From: an uncultured Phycisphaerales bacterium
GTDB taxonomy: Bacteria; Planctomycetota; Phycisphaerae; Sedimentisphaerales; Anaerobacaceae
Length of the DNA stretch: 61,879 nucleotides
Reading direction: 5' to 3'
NCBI GenBank assembly: GCA_937927975.1
Contig: CALEZT010000282.1
Span: 1 to 61,879 of the forward strand
Below the pieces are notes generated by a model. The model was not told where the DNA came from. It saw nothing but the letters and a program-made list of their open reading frames with translations, and did no database searches. A program made the translations under genes and the position numbers. This document shows, in pieces, positions 53,222 to 61,879 of this stretch (the stretch's first letter is position 1; every line of letters begins with the position of its first letter).

Positions 53222-54526
53222 ATGCGAAACGACAAGTTGACCAGACGATCTTTCCTGCAGAATGCCGCCGGTGCAGCGGCCGTGGCCTACGCCATCCCGT
53301 ACGTGATTCCCTCCGGCGTTCTGGGGGCCGGGGATGTGCCGGCAGCGAGCGAACGCGTCACTCTGGGGCACATTGGGGTGGGTAATCAAGGGGGCGGATT
53401 GCTCAGTGGTTTCCTCGGGCTCGGAGACTGTCAGAGCGTGGCCGTGTGCGATTGCTTTGCCGATCGCCGGGCAGAACGCGCCCAGAGAATCGATAGTGCG
53501 TATGCCGCCCGCAAAGGGACGGCGGAATATCGAGGCTGCAAGACCTACACGGATTTTCGGGAGTTGCTCGCACGCCCCGATATCGATGCGGTTGTGATCG
53601 CCACGCCGGATCATTGGCACGTCCCGGTCGCGCTGACTGCCTCTCGGGCAGGCAAGGATATGTATGTGGAGAAGCCTCTGGGCCTGAGTATCGAGCAGAA
53701 CAGGGCTTTGCGGGCGGCGATCGGGCAGTACGGCAACATCTTTCAATACGGAACCCAGCAGAGGTCCTTCAGTACTCATTGTGCCTTTGCCTGTGAGCTG
53801 GTGCGGAACGGTTACCTGGGCCGAATCCAGAAGATCCACGTGGACGCCCCGGCCGGCTCCAGCGGCGGTTCGACCGAACCGATCCCCGTGCCGGAGGGAT
53901 TCGACTACGAAATGTGGCTGGGACCGGCCCGGTGGAGCGCCTTCACCCAGGATCGTTGCACCAGTGCAGGCTCCTGGTTTGTCTACGACAACTCCATAGG
54001 TTTCCTCGGCGGCTGGGGGGCCCACCCGCTGGACATCATGCACTGGGGGTATCCGGAGGTCCCGGTCGAGTACGAAGGGACCGGCCAGATTCCCACGGAA
54101 GGCCTCTTTGATACGATCACCCACTGGCACGTTCGAGGGCGTTTTGCCTCCGGCGTGGAGTTCCTTTTCAAAGACGGGTCGGACAAGACCACCTTTTTCG
54201 GCGAGGAAGGATGGGTGGCGGCTTCCCGCGGCGGGATCGACGCCAATCCCAAGTCGCTCCTGATGATCAAGCTCAAGCCCGGGGATCTTCGTCTGCTTCA
54301 AAGCCCCAACCACTACCAGAACTTCGTTGATGCGGTGAGGTTGCGGACGACTCCCGCCAGCCCGATCGATAGTGCGGTGCAGTCCGACTTCATCAGTCAT
54401 CTGAGCGACATCGCGATTCGAACCGCCCGCAAGATTCAGTGGGATCCTGTTAAGGAAGTGATCGTCGGCGACGAGAATCTGAACCGGTTGCTGAGTCGGC
54501 CGATGCGCAGTCCTTGGCGCCTGTAG
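53222..54526 (+). CDS. Tat-exported Gfo/Idh/MocA family oxidoreductase
   Basis: A 434-residue protein with a consensus AAGGAGGT before the ATG. The twin-arginine signal is LTRRSFLQNAAGAAAVAYA. The NAD(P)-binding part starts VTLGHIGVGNQGGGLLSGFL and contains DAVVIATPDHWHVPVALTA and the family-defining MYVEKPLG. The C-terminal half has GGWGAHPLDIMHWGYPEVPV, with the expected catalytic His. This periplasmic branch is abundant in Planctomycetota. Sugar oxidation, reduction or glycosidic cleavage by redox are all possible for the branch. Confidence 0.9.
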   Translation: MRNDKLTRRSFLQNAAGAAAVAYAIPYVIPSGVLGAGDVPAASERVTLGHIGVGNQGGGLLSGFLGLGDCQSVAVCDCFADRRAERAQRIDSAYAARKGTAEYRGCKTYTDFRELLARPDIDAVVIATPDHWHVPVALTASRAGKDMYVEKPLGLSIEQNRALRAAIGQYGNIFQYGTQQRSFSTHCAFACELVRNGYLGRIQKIHVDAPAGSSGGSTEPIPVPEGFDYEMWLGPARWSAFTQDRCTSAGSWFVYDNSIGFLGGWGAHPLDIMHWGYPEVPVEYEGTGQIPTEGLFDTITHWHVRGRFASGVEFLFKDGSDKTTFFGEEGWVAASRGGIDANPKSLLMIKLKPGDLRLLQSPNHYQNFVDAVRLRTTPASPIDSAVQSDFISHLSDIAIRTARKIQWDPVKEVIVGDENLNRLLSRPMRSPWRL

Positions 54527-54747
54527 GTGATGGGCTATGGCTTGCCCAGATGATCGATGGCCAGACTTGGGCGCATGGGAAGGATCGGGCCCGTGCTGAC
54601 GGGTTGGCGTGCATGGGGTGCGGTCTGTATCCGGCGTGATTCGACAATCAGGTCGCCGCGGGCCTGGTGAGTCCCTCCGTGAAGTCCGGTGCATCCGCCC
54701 GCTCTGAGATGAAGAAGTGAAGAAAACATCAGGATGGAGATGAAGAT

Positions 54748-57700
54748 ATGACCAGGCAGTTGCGCGGATCCCTGTGGGCCGGGATCGCCATTCTCTTGAC
54801 TTTGGGGATCTCGACGCGAGGGGAGGGAGGGATAACCTACAGGAATCCCATTATCGAAGGCAATCTGGCCGATCCGGCGGTGATCCTCCACGAAGGGACC
54901 TATTATCTCTATGCGACGGGCGAAGTGGATGGCGACAACGGGTATCGCGTGTATACCTCGACCAACCTGGTCGACTGGAAGAAAGGCCCCGTGGTCTTTC
55001 AGCCGGGCGAGCGTCACATCTGGGCCCCGGACGTTTGGCGCGATCCGGTCTCCGGACGGGTCTTTCTCTACTACACGGCCAACCAGACGATTGGTGTGGC
55101 CGAAGGCGACGGGCCGCTAGGGCCATTCACCATCCGTCGAAAGCTCTTCGACCGGGCCATTGACGCCCACCTGTTCCACGATGATGACGGGCGGCTGTTC
55201 CTCTACTTTGTCCAACTGCCGGGCTTCCGCATCATGGTTCAGCCGATGGCCAGCCCCACGGAACCGAGCGGCGAGCCGAAGATGATTCTGCGTCCGCAAT
55301 CCGACTGGGAAACGCGGGTCGGCCATGTTACCGAAGGGCCCTGGATCATCAAGCACCAGGATCGTTACTACATGCTATACAGCGGTTCCGGCGCTGATAC
55401 TCCGGACTACGCGGTGGGCTATGCCGTCGCGGATCATCCGATGGGACCCTTCACAAGAGCATCCCACAATCCGATCGTCCATCGTGCGGAGGGTGTATTC
55501 GGCCCGGGGCATGGCTGCGCGGTCCGCGATATCGCTGGTCGCTGGTGGCACATCTATCACCAGAAACGAAATGACCGTGTCGAGTGGGACCGATTCATCT
55601 GCATGGACCCGCTTCGCTTTGACGAGGAGGGAAATCTGTTCGGGACTGCCACCCGCGGCACGCCGCAGCCTGTTCCCGCCGGCGGCGACTGGCTGGCCGA
55701 AGGCTTCACCCGCCCGCCGGAGCAGACCAAACCGTGGTGCTATTGGTACTGGATCAGCGACAACCTCTCCAAAGAGGGCATTACCCGTGACCTTGAAGCG
55801 ATGGCGCGAGTTGGCATTGGCGAGGCTTTCATTGGCAACATCTTTCTCGACGACGTGCCGGCAGGACAGATCAAAGTGCTCACCGAGGAGTGGTGGGCGC
55901 TCGTGGAACACGCCATCCGTGAAGGCGGGCGCCTCGGCGTCAACATTGGCATGTTCAACTGCCCGGGCTGGAGCCAGTCCGGCGGGCCCTGGATTGGCCC
56001 TGAGCAGGCGATGAGATATCTCGCCTGCTCGGAGACGCGCGTCAACGGTCCTCGTCGGTTCGAAGGGAAACTGCCCGTGCCGAAAGACCCGTTCCAGGAT
56101 GTGGCTGTTCTGGCGTTCCCTGCGCCGCAGGAGGACTCGGGTTCGCTTGCCTCCCATGCCCCGCGCGTGACGTGCAGGCCCGCGGCCGCTGGCGTCGCCC
56201 GCCTCGTGGATGGCAGGATCTCCACCAGCTTCGAGTTCCCCGAGGGAGCGGGCCGGACGGACAATCCTTTCACCATTGAGTTCGAGGTGGCCGAAGCGTT
56301 CACCGCCCGTTCGCTGCAGGTGATTCCCACGGATGACCCCTTCAGTGCGGATTGCGAGTTGCAGGCCGGACGGGACGATGGGAGTTTCGTGACGGTGCGC
56401 CGGTTCAAATGTGATCGGTCGAACATGAGCCCCGGGGTCGGCTTCATGCCCCGTGGGCCGGTGACGGTTTCCTTCCCGGCCACGGCGGCGAAGAAGTTCC
56501 GTCTTGTATTCACGGGCGTTCACACCAGCGTCAAGAGAGCTTCGTTGGCGGAAATTGATCTCTCGGGAGCTGCGAGATTGGAGTCGTTCGTCGAGAAACA
56601 GCTTGGCAAGATGCATCCGACCCCGCTGCCGATGTGGGACACATATCTGTGGTCGACGCAGCCGGAGCCCGATGCGGCGGAGCTCATCGTTCCTCAGAAG
56701 GACGTGCTCGACTTGACCCGCCGTCTTTCCGCCGACGGGACCCTGTCCTGGGACGTTCCGAGCGGAGAGTGGGTTATCGTGCGGATCGGGATGACGCCGA
56801 CCGGCATGAAGAACTCTCCGGCGTCTTCCGAGGGGCAGGGACTGGAAGTGGACAAAATGAATCGTGCCCTCGCGGCCTATCACTTCAAAGCGTTCATTGG
56901 TGAGGTGCTGAGACGCATTCCAGCTTCTCATCGTAAAGCGTTCACGCGCGTGGTGGCCGACAGTTATGAGATGGGCTCACAGAATTGGACGGACGGCCTC
57001 GGCGAGCAGTTTTGCGAACGCTACGGTTACGATCCGACGCCCTGGCTGCCTGTCCTTACCGGGCGTCTCATCGGGAGTGCCGACCAGAGCGAGCGTTTTC
57101 TGTGGGATCTGCGCCGCCTGGTGGCCGACCGCGTCGCCACGGACTACGTAGGCGGACTGCGCGAGGCCTGCCGGCCGCATGGTCTGGAACTGTGGTTGGA
57201 GAACTATGGGCATTGGGGGTTCCCCGGCGAGTTTCTGAAGTACGGCGCGGAGTCCGACCGCATCGGCGGTGAGTACTGGGTAACGGGCGATCTCGGTTCC
57301 ATTGAGTGCCGCGCCGCCTCCTCGTGCGCGAACACCTACGGCAAACCGTTCGTTTCGGCCGAGGCGTTCACGGGCGGACCGGCCTTTCAGAACGCCCCAC
57401 GCGCCCTCAAGGCCCGCGGCGACTGGTCGTTCTGCGAGGGCATCAACCATTTCGTATTGCACGTCTATATTCATCAGCCCTGGGAGGACAGGATGCCGGG
57501 TGTGAACGCCTGGTTCGGCACGGAGTTCAACCGGCACAACACGTGGTTCGAACAGAGCAAGACGTGGATCGACTATCTGCGGCGGTCGTGCTGGCTGCTG
57601 CAGCAGGGTTACCGGGTCGCGGATGTGGCCTACTTCATTGGCGAGGACGCCCCGAAGATGACGGGCGTGCGCGAACCCGAACTGCCGCCGGGACGCGACT

Positions 57701-59538
57701 TCGACTACATCAATGCCGAAGTCATTGAGAAGATGCTCGCTGTCAACGATGGGATCCTCACCTTGCCGCACGGAACACAGTACCGGCTGCTCGTCCTGCC
57801 GGACCTGCCCACGATGCGTCCGGAGGTGCTGCGGAAGATCCGGGACCTCGTCAAGGCGGGGGCGACCGTTCTGGGACGACCGCCGGCACGCTCGCCCAGC
57901 ATGGAGAACTTCCCTTGGTGCGATGAAGAGGTCCGACGATTGGCGGCCGAGCTTTGGGGCAATGAGAAAACGCGGCAGCCGGGGGAACGAACGGTCGGCA
58001 AGGGCAGAGCCGTATGGGGCAAGAAATTGGAGGATGTCTTTGCGTCCCTTGGTTCGAGACCGGACTTCGAAAGTTCCGCCCCATTACGATTCACACACCG
58101 CCGCCGGGGCGAGGTGGACGTCTATTTCGTCGCCAATCCGGAGGCGGCGCCACTCACGACCACGGCGGCTTTCCGCGCCGGAAACAAGGCGCCGGAACTG
58201 TGGTGGCCCCACTCCGCTCGGATCGAGTGTCCCGCCGTGTACGACTCTGCCGACGGCGTGGTGCGGTTGCCGCTGACGTTGGGCCCGCAGGGCTCCGTGT
58301 TCGTCGTGTTCCGTGAGACGGCCGCCCCGAAGTCGCAGCGGATCGTCTCCGTCCGGCGCGACGGCGCGGAGTTGCTCGGCACGAAGATCACACCGGTGCC
58401 GCGAAGTTCCGAGGGAGACAATCCGAACAACTTCACCTTCGCCGTGTGGGTCAAACCCGGCGACGACACGACTCTGGTGCCCGAATCCACGCGGGGCATC
58501 GTTGGGATGAGTGAGAAACGCAATGACCTCGTCCCTGCGCCGCACGGCGATGGGTTCGGCGGCAGCGGTCATGCCGGCAGCGGTCTGGCAGTCGGCCGTA
58601 ACGGCATCTGCGTCTTCGAGCATGGAGCGAATTACTTTGCGCCCACCCTGGTCCATGCTGCAGATTTACCAGACTGGACGCACGTAACCGTGGTGTATCG
58701 CGCCGGTCGGCCGAGCCTGTACCTCAACGGCAGGCTCGCCCGGACGGGCCGCCAGAGCGAGCACATTGTCCATTCGGGAGTGCGGTCGGGCGGTTCCGCT
58801 CAGTTCCGTGGCCAGGCGGGTGCGTTTGCCCGATTCGCACGCGTGCTGGATGAAGGCCAAGTGGCCGCCTTGGCACGGACGATGCCGCGTCCGGACCGTG
58901 CGGCTGAGGGCCCGCAGATTGGGCTGACCCGTCGGGGTCAAGAGTGGTTTGCCGAGGCCGCTGCGGCCGGTGAATATGATTTGACACTTGCCGACGGCAG
59001 CAGGCACGCAATGCACGTGGGCCAACTGCCGCCGCCGCAGACAATCACCGGCCCGTGGAAGGTCCGCTTCGAGTCTGGGCGGGGCGCCCCGGAGGAGGTT
59101 CTCTTTGAGGAACTCGAAAGCTGGACACGGCACCCCGACGAGGGTGTTCGCAACTACTCCGGCAGCGCCGTATACAGGAAGACGTTCGAGTTGGCGGATA
59201 CGTGGGTCGGAGACGGACTACGAATCCTGCTCGACCTCGGGGAGGTCAGGGACATGGCAAGCGTTCGCGTCAACGGTCGGAACATGGGAACCTTATGGCT
59301 CGCTCCCTGGCGAGTCGATATCACAGACGCCGTGCAGGACGGCATGAATACGCTCGAGATCGAAGTTGTGAACGTGTGGAACAACCGGCTGGTCCGGGAT
59401 GCCGGGCTTTCAAACGAGCAGCGAGAAACTTTCCTTCTGGCGCCCACGGTGAAGGCCGATGCGCCGCTGCTGCCTGCCGGTCTGCTTGGTTCTGTGACGG
59501 TGCGTGTGGAGAGGGACTTCTCCGTCCGACGGCCGTAA
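54748..59538 (+). CDS. GH43-like + GH106 (alpha-L-rhamnosidase-like) fusion with LamG and jelly-roll domains
   Basis: A 1596-residue secreted protein. Residues ~28-305 are a five-blade GH43 domain with the expected acids: Asp42 (NLADPAV), Asp139 (AIDAHLF) and Glu196 (VTEGPWI). From ~311 it is GH106-like (TKPWCYWYWISDNLSKEGIT, GMFNCPGWSQSGGPWIGPEQ, HFKAFIGEVLRRIP, LELWLENYGHWGFPGEF, VSAEAFTGG). Residues ~1224-1381 are an inserted LamG domain (NNFTFAVWVKPGDD, WTHVTVVYRAGRPSLYLNG). Residues ~1430-1596 are a GH2-type sugar-binding jelly roll (YSGSAVYRKTFE, NGRNMGTLWLAPWRVDIT). It would remove arabinose- or xylose-type and rhamnose-type units from the same glycan. Either specificity is only family-level. 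Confidence 0.88.
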   Translation: MTRQLRGSLWAGIAILLTLGISTRGEGGITYRNPIIEGNLADPAVILHEGTYYLYATGEVDGDNGYRVYTSTNLVDWKKGPVVFQPGERHIWAPDVWRDPVSGRVFLYYTANQTIGVAEGDGPLGPFTIRRKLFDRAIDAHLFHDDDGRLFLYFVQLPGFRIMVQPMASPTEPSGEPKMILRPQSDWETRVGHVTEGPWIIKHQDRYYMLYSGSGADTPDYAVGYAVADHPMGPFTRASHNPIVHRAEGVFGPGHGCAVRDIAGRWWHIYHQKRNDRVEWDRFICMDPLRFDEEGNLFGTATRGTPQPVPAGGDWLAEGFTRPPEQTKPWCYWYWISDNLSKEGITRDLEAMARVGIGEAFIGNIFLDDVPAGQIKVLTEEWWALVEHAIREGGRLGVNIGMFNCPGWSQSGGPWIGPEQAMRYLACSETRVNGPRRFEGKLPVPKDPFQDVAVLAFPAPQEDSGSLASHAPRVTCRPAAAGVARLVDGRISTSFEFPEGAGRTDNPFTIEFEVAEAFTARSLQVIPTDDPFSADCELQAGRDDGSFVTVRRFKCDRSNMSPGVGFMPRGPVTVSFPATAAKKFRLVFTGVHTSVKRASLAEIDLSGAARLESFVEKQLGKMHPTPLPMWDTYLWSTQPEPDAAELIVPQKDVLDLTRRLSADGTLSWDVPSGEWVIVRIGMTPTGMKNSPASSEGQGLEVDKMNRALAAYHFKAFIGEVLRRIPASHRKAFTRVVADSYEMGSQNWTDGLGEQFCERYGYDPTPWLPVLTGRLIGSADQSERFLWDLRRLVADRVATDYVGGLREACRPHGLELWLENYGHWGFPGEFLKYGAESDRIGGEYWVTGDLGSIECRAASSCANTYGKPFVSAEAFTGGPAFQNAPRALKARGDWSFCEGINHFVLHVYIHQPWEDRMPGVNAWFGTEFNRHNTWFEQSKTWIDYLRRSCWLLQQGYRVADVAYFIGEDAPKMTGVREPELPPGRDFDYINAEVIEKMLAVNDGILTLPHGTQYRLLVLPDLPTMRPEVLRKIRDLVKAGATVLGRPPARSPSMENFPWCDEEVRRLAAELWGNEKTRQPGERTVGKGRAVWGKKLEDVFASLGSRPDFESSAPLRFTHRRRGEVDVYFVANPEAAPLTTTAAFRAGNKAPELWWPHSARIECPAVYDSADGVVRLPLTLGPQGSVFVVFRETAAPKSQRIVSVRRDGAELLGTKITPVPRSSEGDNPNNFTFAVWVKPGDDTTLVPESTRGIVGMSEKRNDLVPAPHGDGFGGSGHAGSGLAVGRNGICVFEHGANYFAPTLVHAADLPDWTHVTVVYRAGRPSLYLNGRLARTGRQSEHIVHSGVRSGGSAQFRGQAGAFARFARVLDEGQVAALARTMPRPDRAAEGPQIGLTRRGQEWFAEAAAAGEYDLTLADGSRHAMHVGQLPPPQTITGPWKVRFESGRGAPEEVLFEELESWTRHPDEGVRNYSGSAVYRKTFELADTWVGDGLRILLDLGEVRDMASVRVNGRNMGTLWLAPWRVDITDAVQDGMNTLEIEVVNVWNNRLVRDAGLSNEQRETFLLAPTVKADAPLLPAGLLGSVTVRVERDFSVRRP

Positions 59539-59637
59539 TGTCCAAGAGGGTCCTGAAGAATACGGCTGGAAGAGTGTCCCCTGAGAGTACACCTCGAACC
59601 GGCTTGCTGATAGAGTTTGTGAGCGGAAGCAGAAGGG

Positions 59638-61829
59638 ATGATGCACATGATGCAATTGCCGTGGTGCCACAGGAGGCATGAATCGTTGTGGAGTCTGGCT
59701 CTTGCCGCGATCTTCCTGACCGGTGCCTTCGGGTATGCTGGTCCGGGGGCGCACGGGGCGATGCAATTCGATGGGACGGGCGAGATTCTCCAAATCCCTT
59801 CGGCGCCTGCGCTCGATCTGCGGCAGGAGATTACGCTGGAAGCATGGATCCGTCCCGGGCGGTACGGACAACCCGGCGTTCGTCTGATCGACAAGAGCCA
59901 GGCGGGGACGCAAAGCGGCTACATGCTCGATACGTTCCCCGGCAACTCGCTGCGCCTGCTGCTGGCGGAGGGGCTGCTCACCGCCCGGGATGTGCTTACG
60001 CCGGGCCAGTGGATGCACGTGGCGGGCGTCTTCAGCGCCGAATGCAATATCTACAAGCTCTATGTGGACGGTCGGGAAGTGGCCGACGCCGGCCGCGCTG
60101 GCATGAAGCTCATTGAGACCAACAGGCTGCCGCTGCGCATCGGAGCCGACTGCGCCGGTGAGCATCGCTTCCGTGGAGAGATGGCCCGTGTCACGGTATA
60201 CCACCGTGCGCTGAGCGCCGAGGAAATCGTCCGCCTGGCAGCTGAGCCGGACTGTCGGTCGCTCGAATTGGCGGGTCGGGTCGCTGACTGGGATTTTCGC
60301 CGCCCAGGCCGGCTCGCGTACGTCAGCACCGCGCCGGGAGAACTCACATTCAAGCACCCGCCCGAGCTGCGCGGGGCGGCCTCGCCCCCGGTGCAGCCCC
60401 GGCGTACCCTTTGGTATCGCCAACCGGGGCGGGAATGGAACGAGGCCCTGCCCCTCGGCAACGGTCGTGTCGGCGCCATGGTCTTCGGCGGGCTCCAAGA
60501 GGAGCGGCTGCAACTTAACGAGGACACCTTCTGGTCGGGCCGGCCCCACAACTACGCCGTCGAGGGGGCGGTCGACCGCCTGGCCGAGGTGCAGCATCTT
60601 CTGTTCACGGGCAGCAACGTTGCGGCGGTGGAACTGGCCGGCAAGACCATGATGGGGCGTCCCGTCTTCCAGCAAGGGTATCAGCCACTGGGGGATCTGC
60701 ATCTGAAATTTGAGGACCATGAGAGTGCCGCCGATTACCGGCGCGAGCTGGACCTCCAGAATGGTATCGCACGTACGCAATATCGCATCGGCGATACGGC
60801 CTTCACACGCGAGTATTTCGTCATCGCTCCCGATCAGGTTGTGGTGGTTCGGCTGACCGTGGATGGCCCCGCCCGGCTGAATCTCGCCATCGAATTGAAC
60901 TCGCCGCACCCGCACGAGGTCGCTGCCGACGGCCCGGGGCAGATCGTGCTGAGAGGTCGATGGGAGGGCGACGGCAAGGACCGACCGCTGATGGCGGGCG
61001 TTGCAGGACCAGGCATTCGGTTTGAGGGGGGCCTCCATGCCGAGGTGGTCGGTGGCGCGCTCACGATGGCTGATGGGCAGATGATGGTGCGTGACGCCAC
61101 GGCCGTAGTGCTGTGTTTCGCCGCCGCCACCAGCTTTCGGAACTACAAGGACATCGACGGCGATCCGGGTCCCATTTGGCGCGGACAACTCCGCACCGCG
61201 GCAGAGGCGCCCTATGCGAGGTTGCTCCGGACGCACACGGCCGATATGCGCAGTCTCATGGACCGGGTAACGCTCGATCTCGGTGGAGCGGAGGCCGCCC
61301 GGCGGCCGACGGATATGCGGCTCAAGGCCGTTCAGCAGGGCGGCGATGATCCGGACCTGTGTGCCCTCTACTTCCAGTTCGGGCGCTATCTCCTGGTTTC
61401 CAGCAGCCGTCCCGGTACGCAACCGGCCAATCTCCAGGGGATCTGGAACCAGGACGTGGTCCCTGCCTGGGGCAGCAAATGGACCGTCAACATCAATACA
61501 CAGATGAACTACTGGCCTGCTGAGGTCTGTAACCTGGCGGAATGTCATACGCCGCTGTTTGACCTGATGGACGATCTGGCTGTTACCGGGATGCAGGTGG
61601 CGCAGAAGCACTACGGTGCGCGCGGCTGGGTGGTCCACCACAACGCCGACCTGTGGCGCGGTGCGGCGCCCATCGATGGGGTGTGGGGCATCTGGCCGAT
61701 GGCCTCCGCGTGGCTTTCACAACATGCTTGGGAACACTATCAATTCAGTGGCGACCGGGGATTCCTCCAACAGCGTGCCTGGCCGCTGATGCAAGGCGCG
61801 GCTCGGTTTATCCTGGATTTTTTGGAGAC
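59638..61829 (+). CDS. LamG + GH95 (alpha-L-fucosidase/galactosidase-like), 3' truncated
   Basis: An ATG at 59638 (ATGATGCAC, with several nearby in-frame alternatives) opens a signal peptide (LALAAIFLTGAFGYAG). Residues ~41-200 are LamG (AMQFDGTGEILQIP, WMHVAGVFSAECNIYKLYVD). From ~254 it is GH95 (WNEALPLGNGRVGAMVFGG, LNEDTFWSGRPHNY, RPGTQPANLQGIWN, VNINTQMNYWPAEV). The NIN pair corresponds to the water-activating asparagines of Bifidobacterium AfcA. The frame loses GH95 similarity at ILDFLE. The region with the catalytic acid (the usual SPEN motif) and the second Asp is absent because the contig ends. Confidence 0.88.
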
Positions 61830-61879
61830 TGTAGCAATGTTACATGGAACATGTTATCCAGCCCTGGCATAATGAAGCG
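61830..61879. other. Contig-end sequence not matching GH95, probable assembly chimera
   Basis: The last ~50 bases give a short tail (TVAMLHGTCYPALA) and a stop instead of the expected GH95 continuation. Base composition drops to about 45% GC in a region that is otherwise clearly GC-rich. Together with the adapter at base 1 this suggests misassembled or untrimmed read ends rather than a real gene end. Confidence 0.55.

Noticed and set aside
52433..54694. Very long open frame on the minus strand (753 codons)
   Set aside because: Antisense to the ThuA-HEAT and Gfo/Idh/MocA genes, which carry strong motifs. The antisense product has no recognisable domain.
59410..61641. Very long open frame on the minus strand (743 codons)
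   Set aside because: Antisense to the LamG-GH95 gene; composition is His/Arg/Pro-rich without domains.
1..61879. CRISPR arrays, rRNA and tRNA genes
   Set aside because: Looked for regularly spaced direct repeats and for conserved RNA gene signatures by eye; none were seen.

Overview
This is a GC-rich, gene-dense window from what looks like a Planctomycetota bacterium, most likely of the Phycisphaerae/Sedimentisphaerales type. The evidence is very large secreted LamG / F5-8C / Ig-like multidomain proteins, pseudopilin-like proteins with a Gly-Phe-Thr-Leu-Ile-Glu leader, many BNR-propeller proteins, a Tat-exported Gfo/Idh/MocA protein and a ThuA-HEAT protein. Lentisphaerota or Verrucomicrobiota cannot be excluded by eye. 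The record looks like an assembled contig. Its first 47 bases are an Illumina adapter, and its last ~50 bases do not fit the gene they interrupt.

Layout. (1) 48-5335: a 5'-cut uroporphyrinogen-decarboxylase-family gene and a 1456-residue protein with three BNR propellers and an FGE-like domain. (2) 5525-7180: a complete ISNCY-like insertion sequence with 23-bp terminal inverted repeats. (3) 7198-17846: a lacI-type regulator divergent from a five-gene run (two paralogous BNR proteins, a third BNR protein, a sodium:solute symporter, an FAD-dependent oxidoreductase). A sigma70-like promoter in front of the run is overlapped by a 23-bp palindrome. (4) 17931-19175 (-): the best GH33-type sialidase candidate, followed by a non-coding stretch that holds a decayed lacI copy with its operator-like palindrome still present. 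(5) 20533-31753: two large LamG/F5-8C proteins, a pseudopilin, a sialidase-DUF1593 fusion and a beta-helix protein. (6) 31866-37446: a decayed Gfo/nanA chimera, then an intact sialic-acid cassette: N-acetylneuraminate lyase, N-acylglucosamine 2-epimerase, and a kelch mutarotase fused to a sodium:solute symporter. (7) 37633-47680: a divergent pair sharing an unusual repeated N-terminal module, another F5-8C giant and its pseudopilin. (8) 47983-61829: an AraC regulator, a TIM-barrel isomerase, a ThuA-HEAT protein, a Gfo/Idh/MocA oxidoreductase, a GH43-GH106 fusion and a LamG-GH95 enzyme cut by the contig end.

How it fits together (inference). The window reads as a glycan-foraging island. Secreted sialidase-like enzymes, a GH95 fucosidase/galactosidase-type enzyme and a GH43/GH106 enzyme would strip terminal sugars from sialylated and deoxysugar-rich glycans. 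Free sialic acid would be converted to the usable anomer by the periplasmic propeller, taken up by the symporter joined to it, cleaved to ManNAc plus pyruvate, and epimerised to GlcNAc. LacI and AraC regulators would control the two halves. Kinase, deacetylase and deaminase steps (nanK, nagA, nagB) are not in this window. No rRNA, tRNA or CRISPR array was seen.
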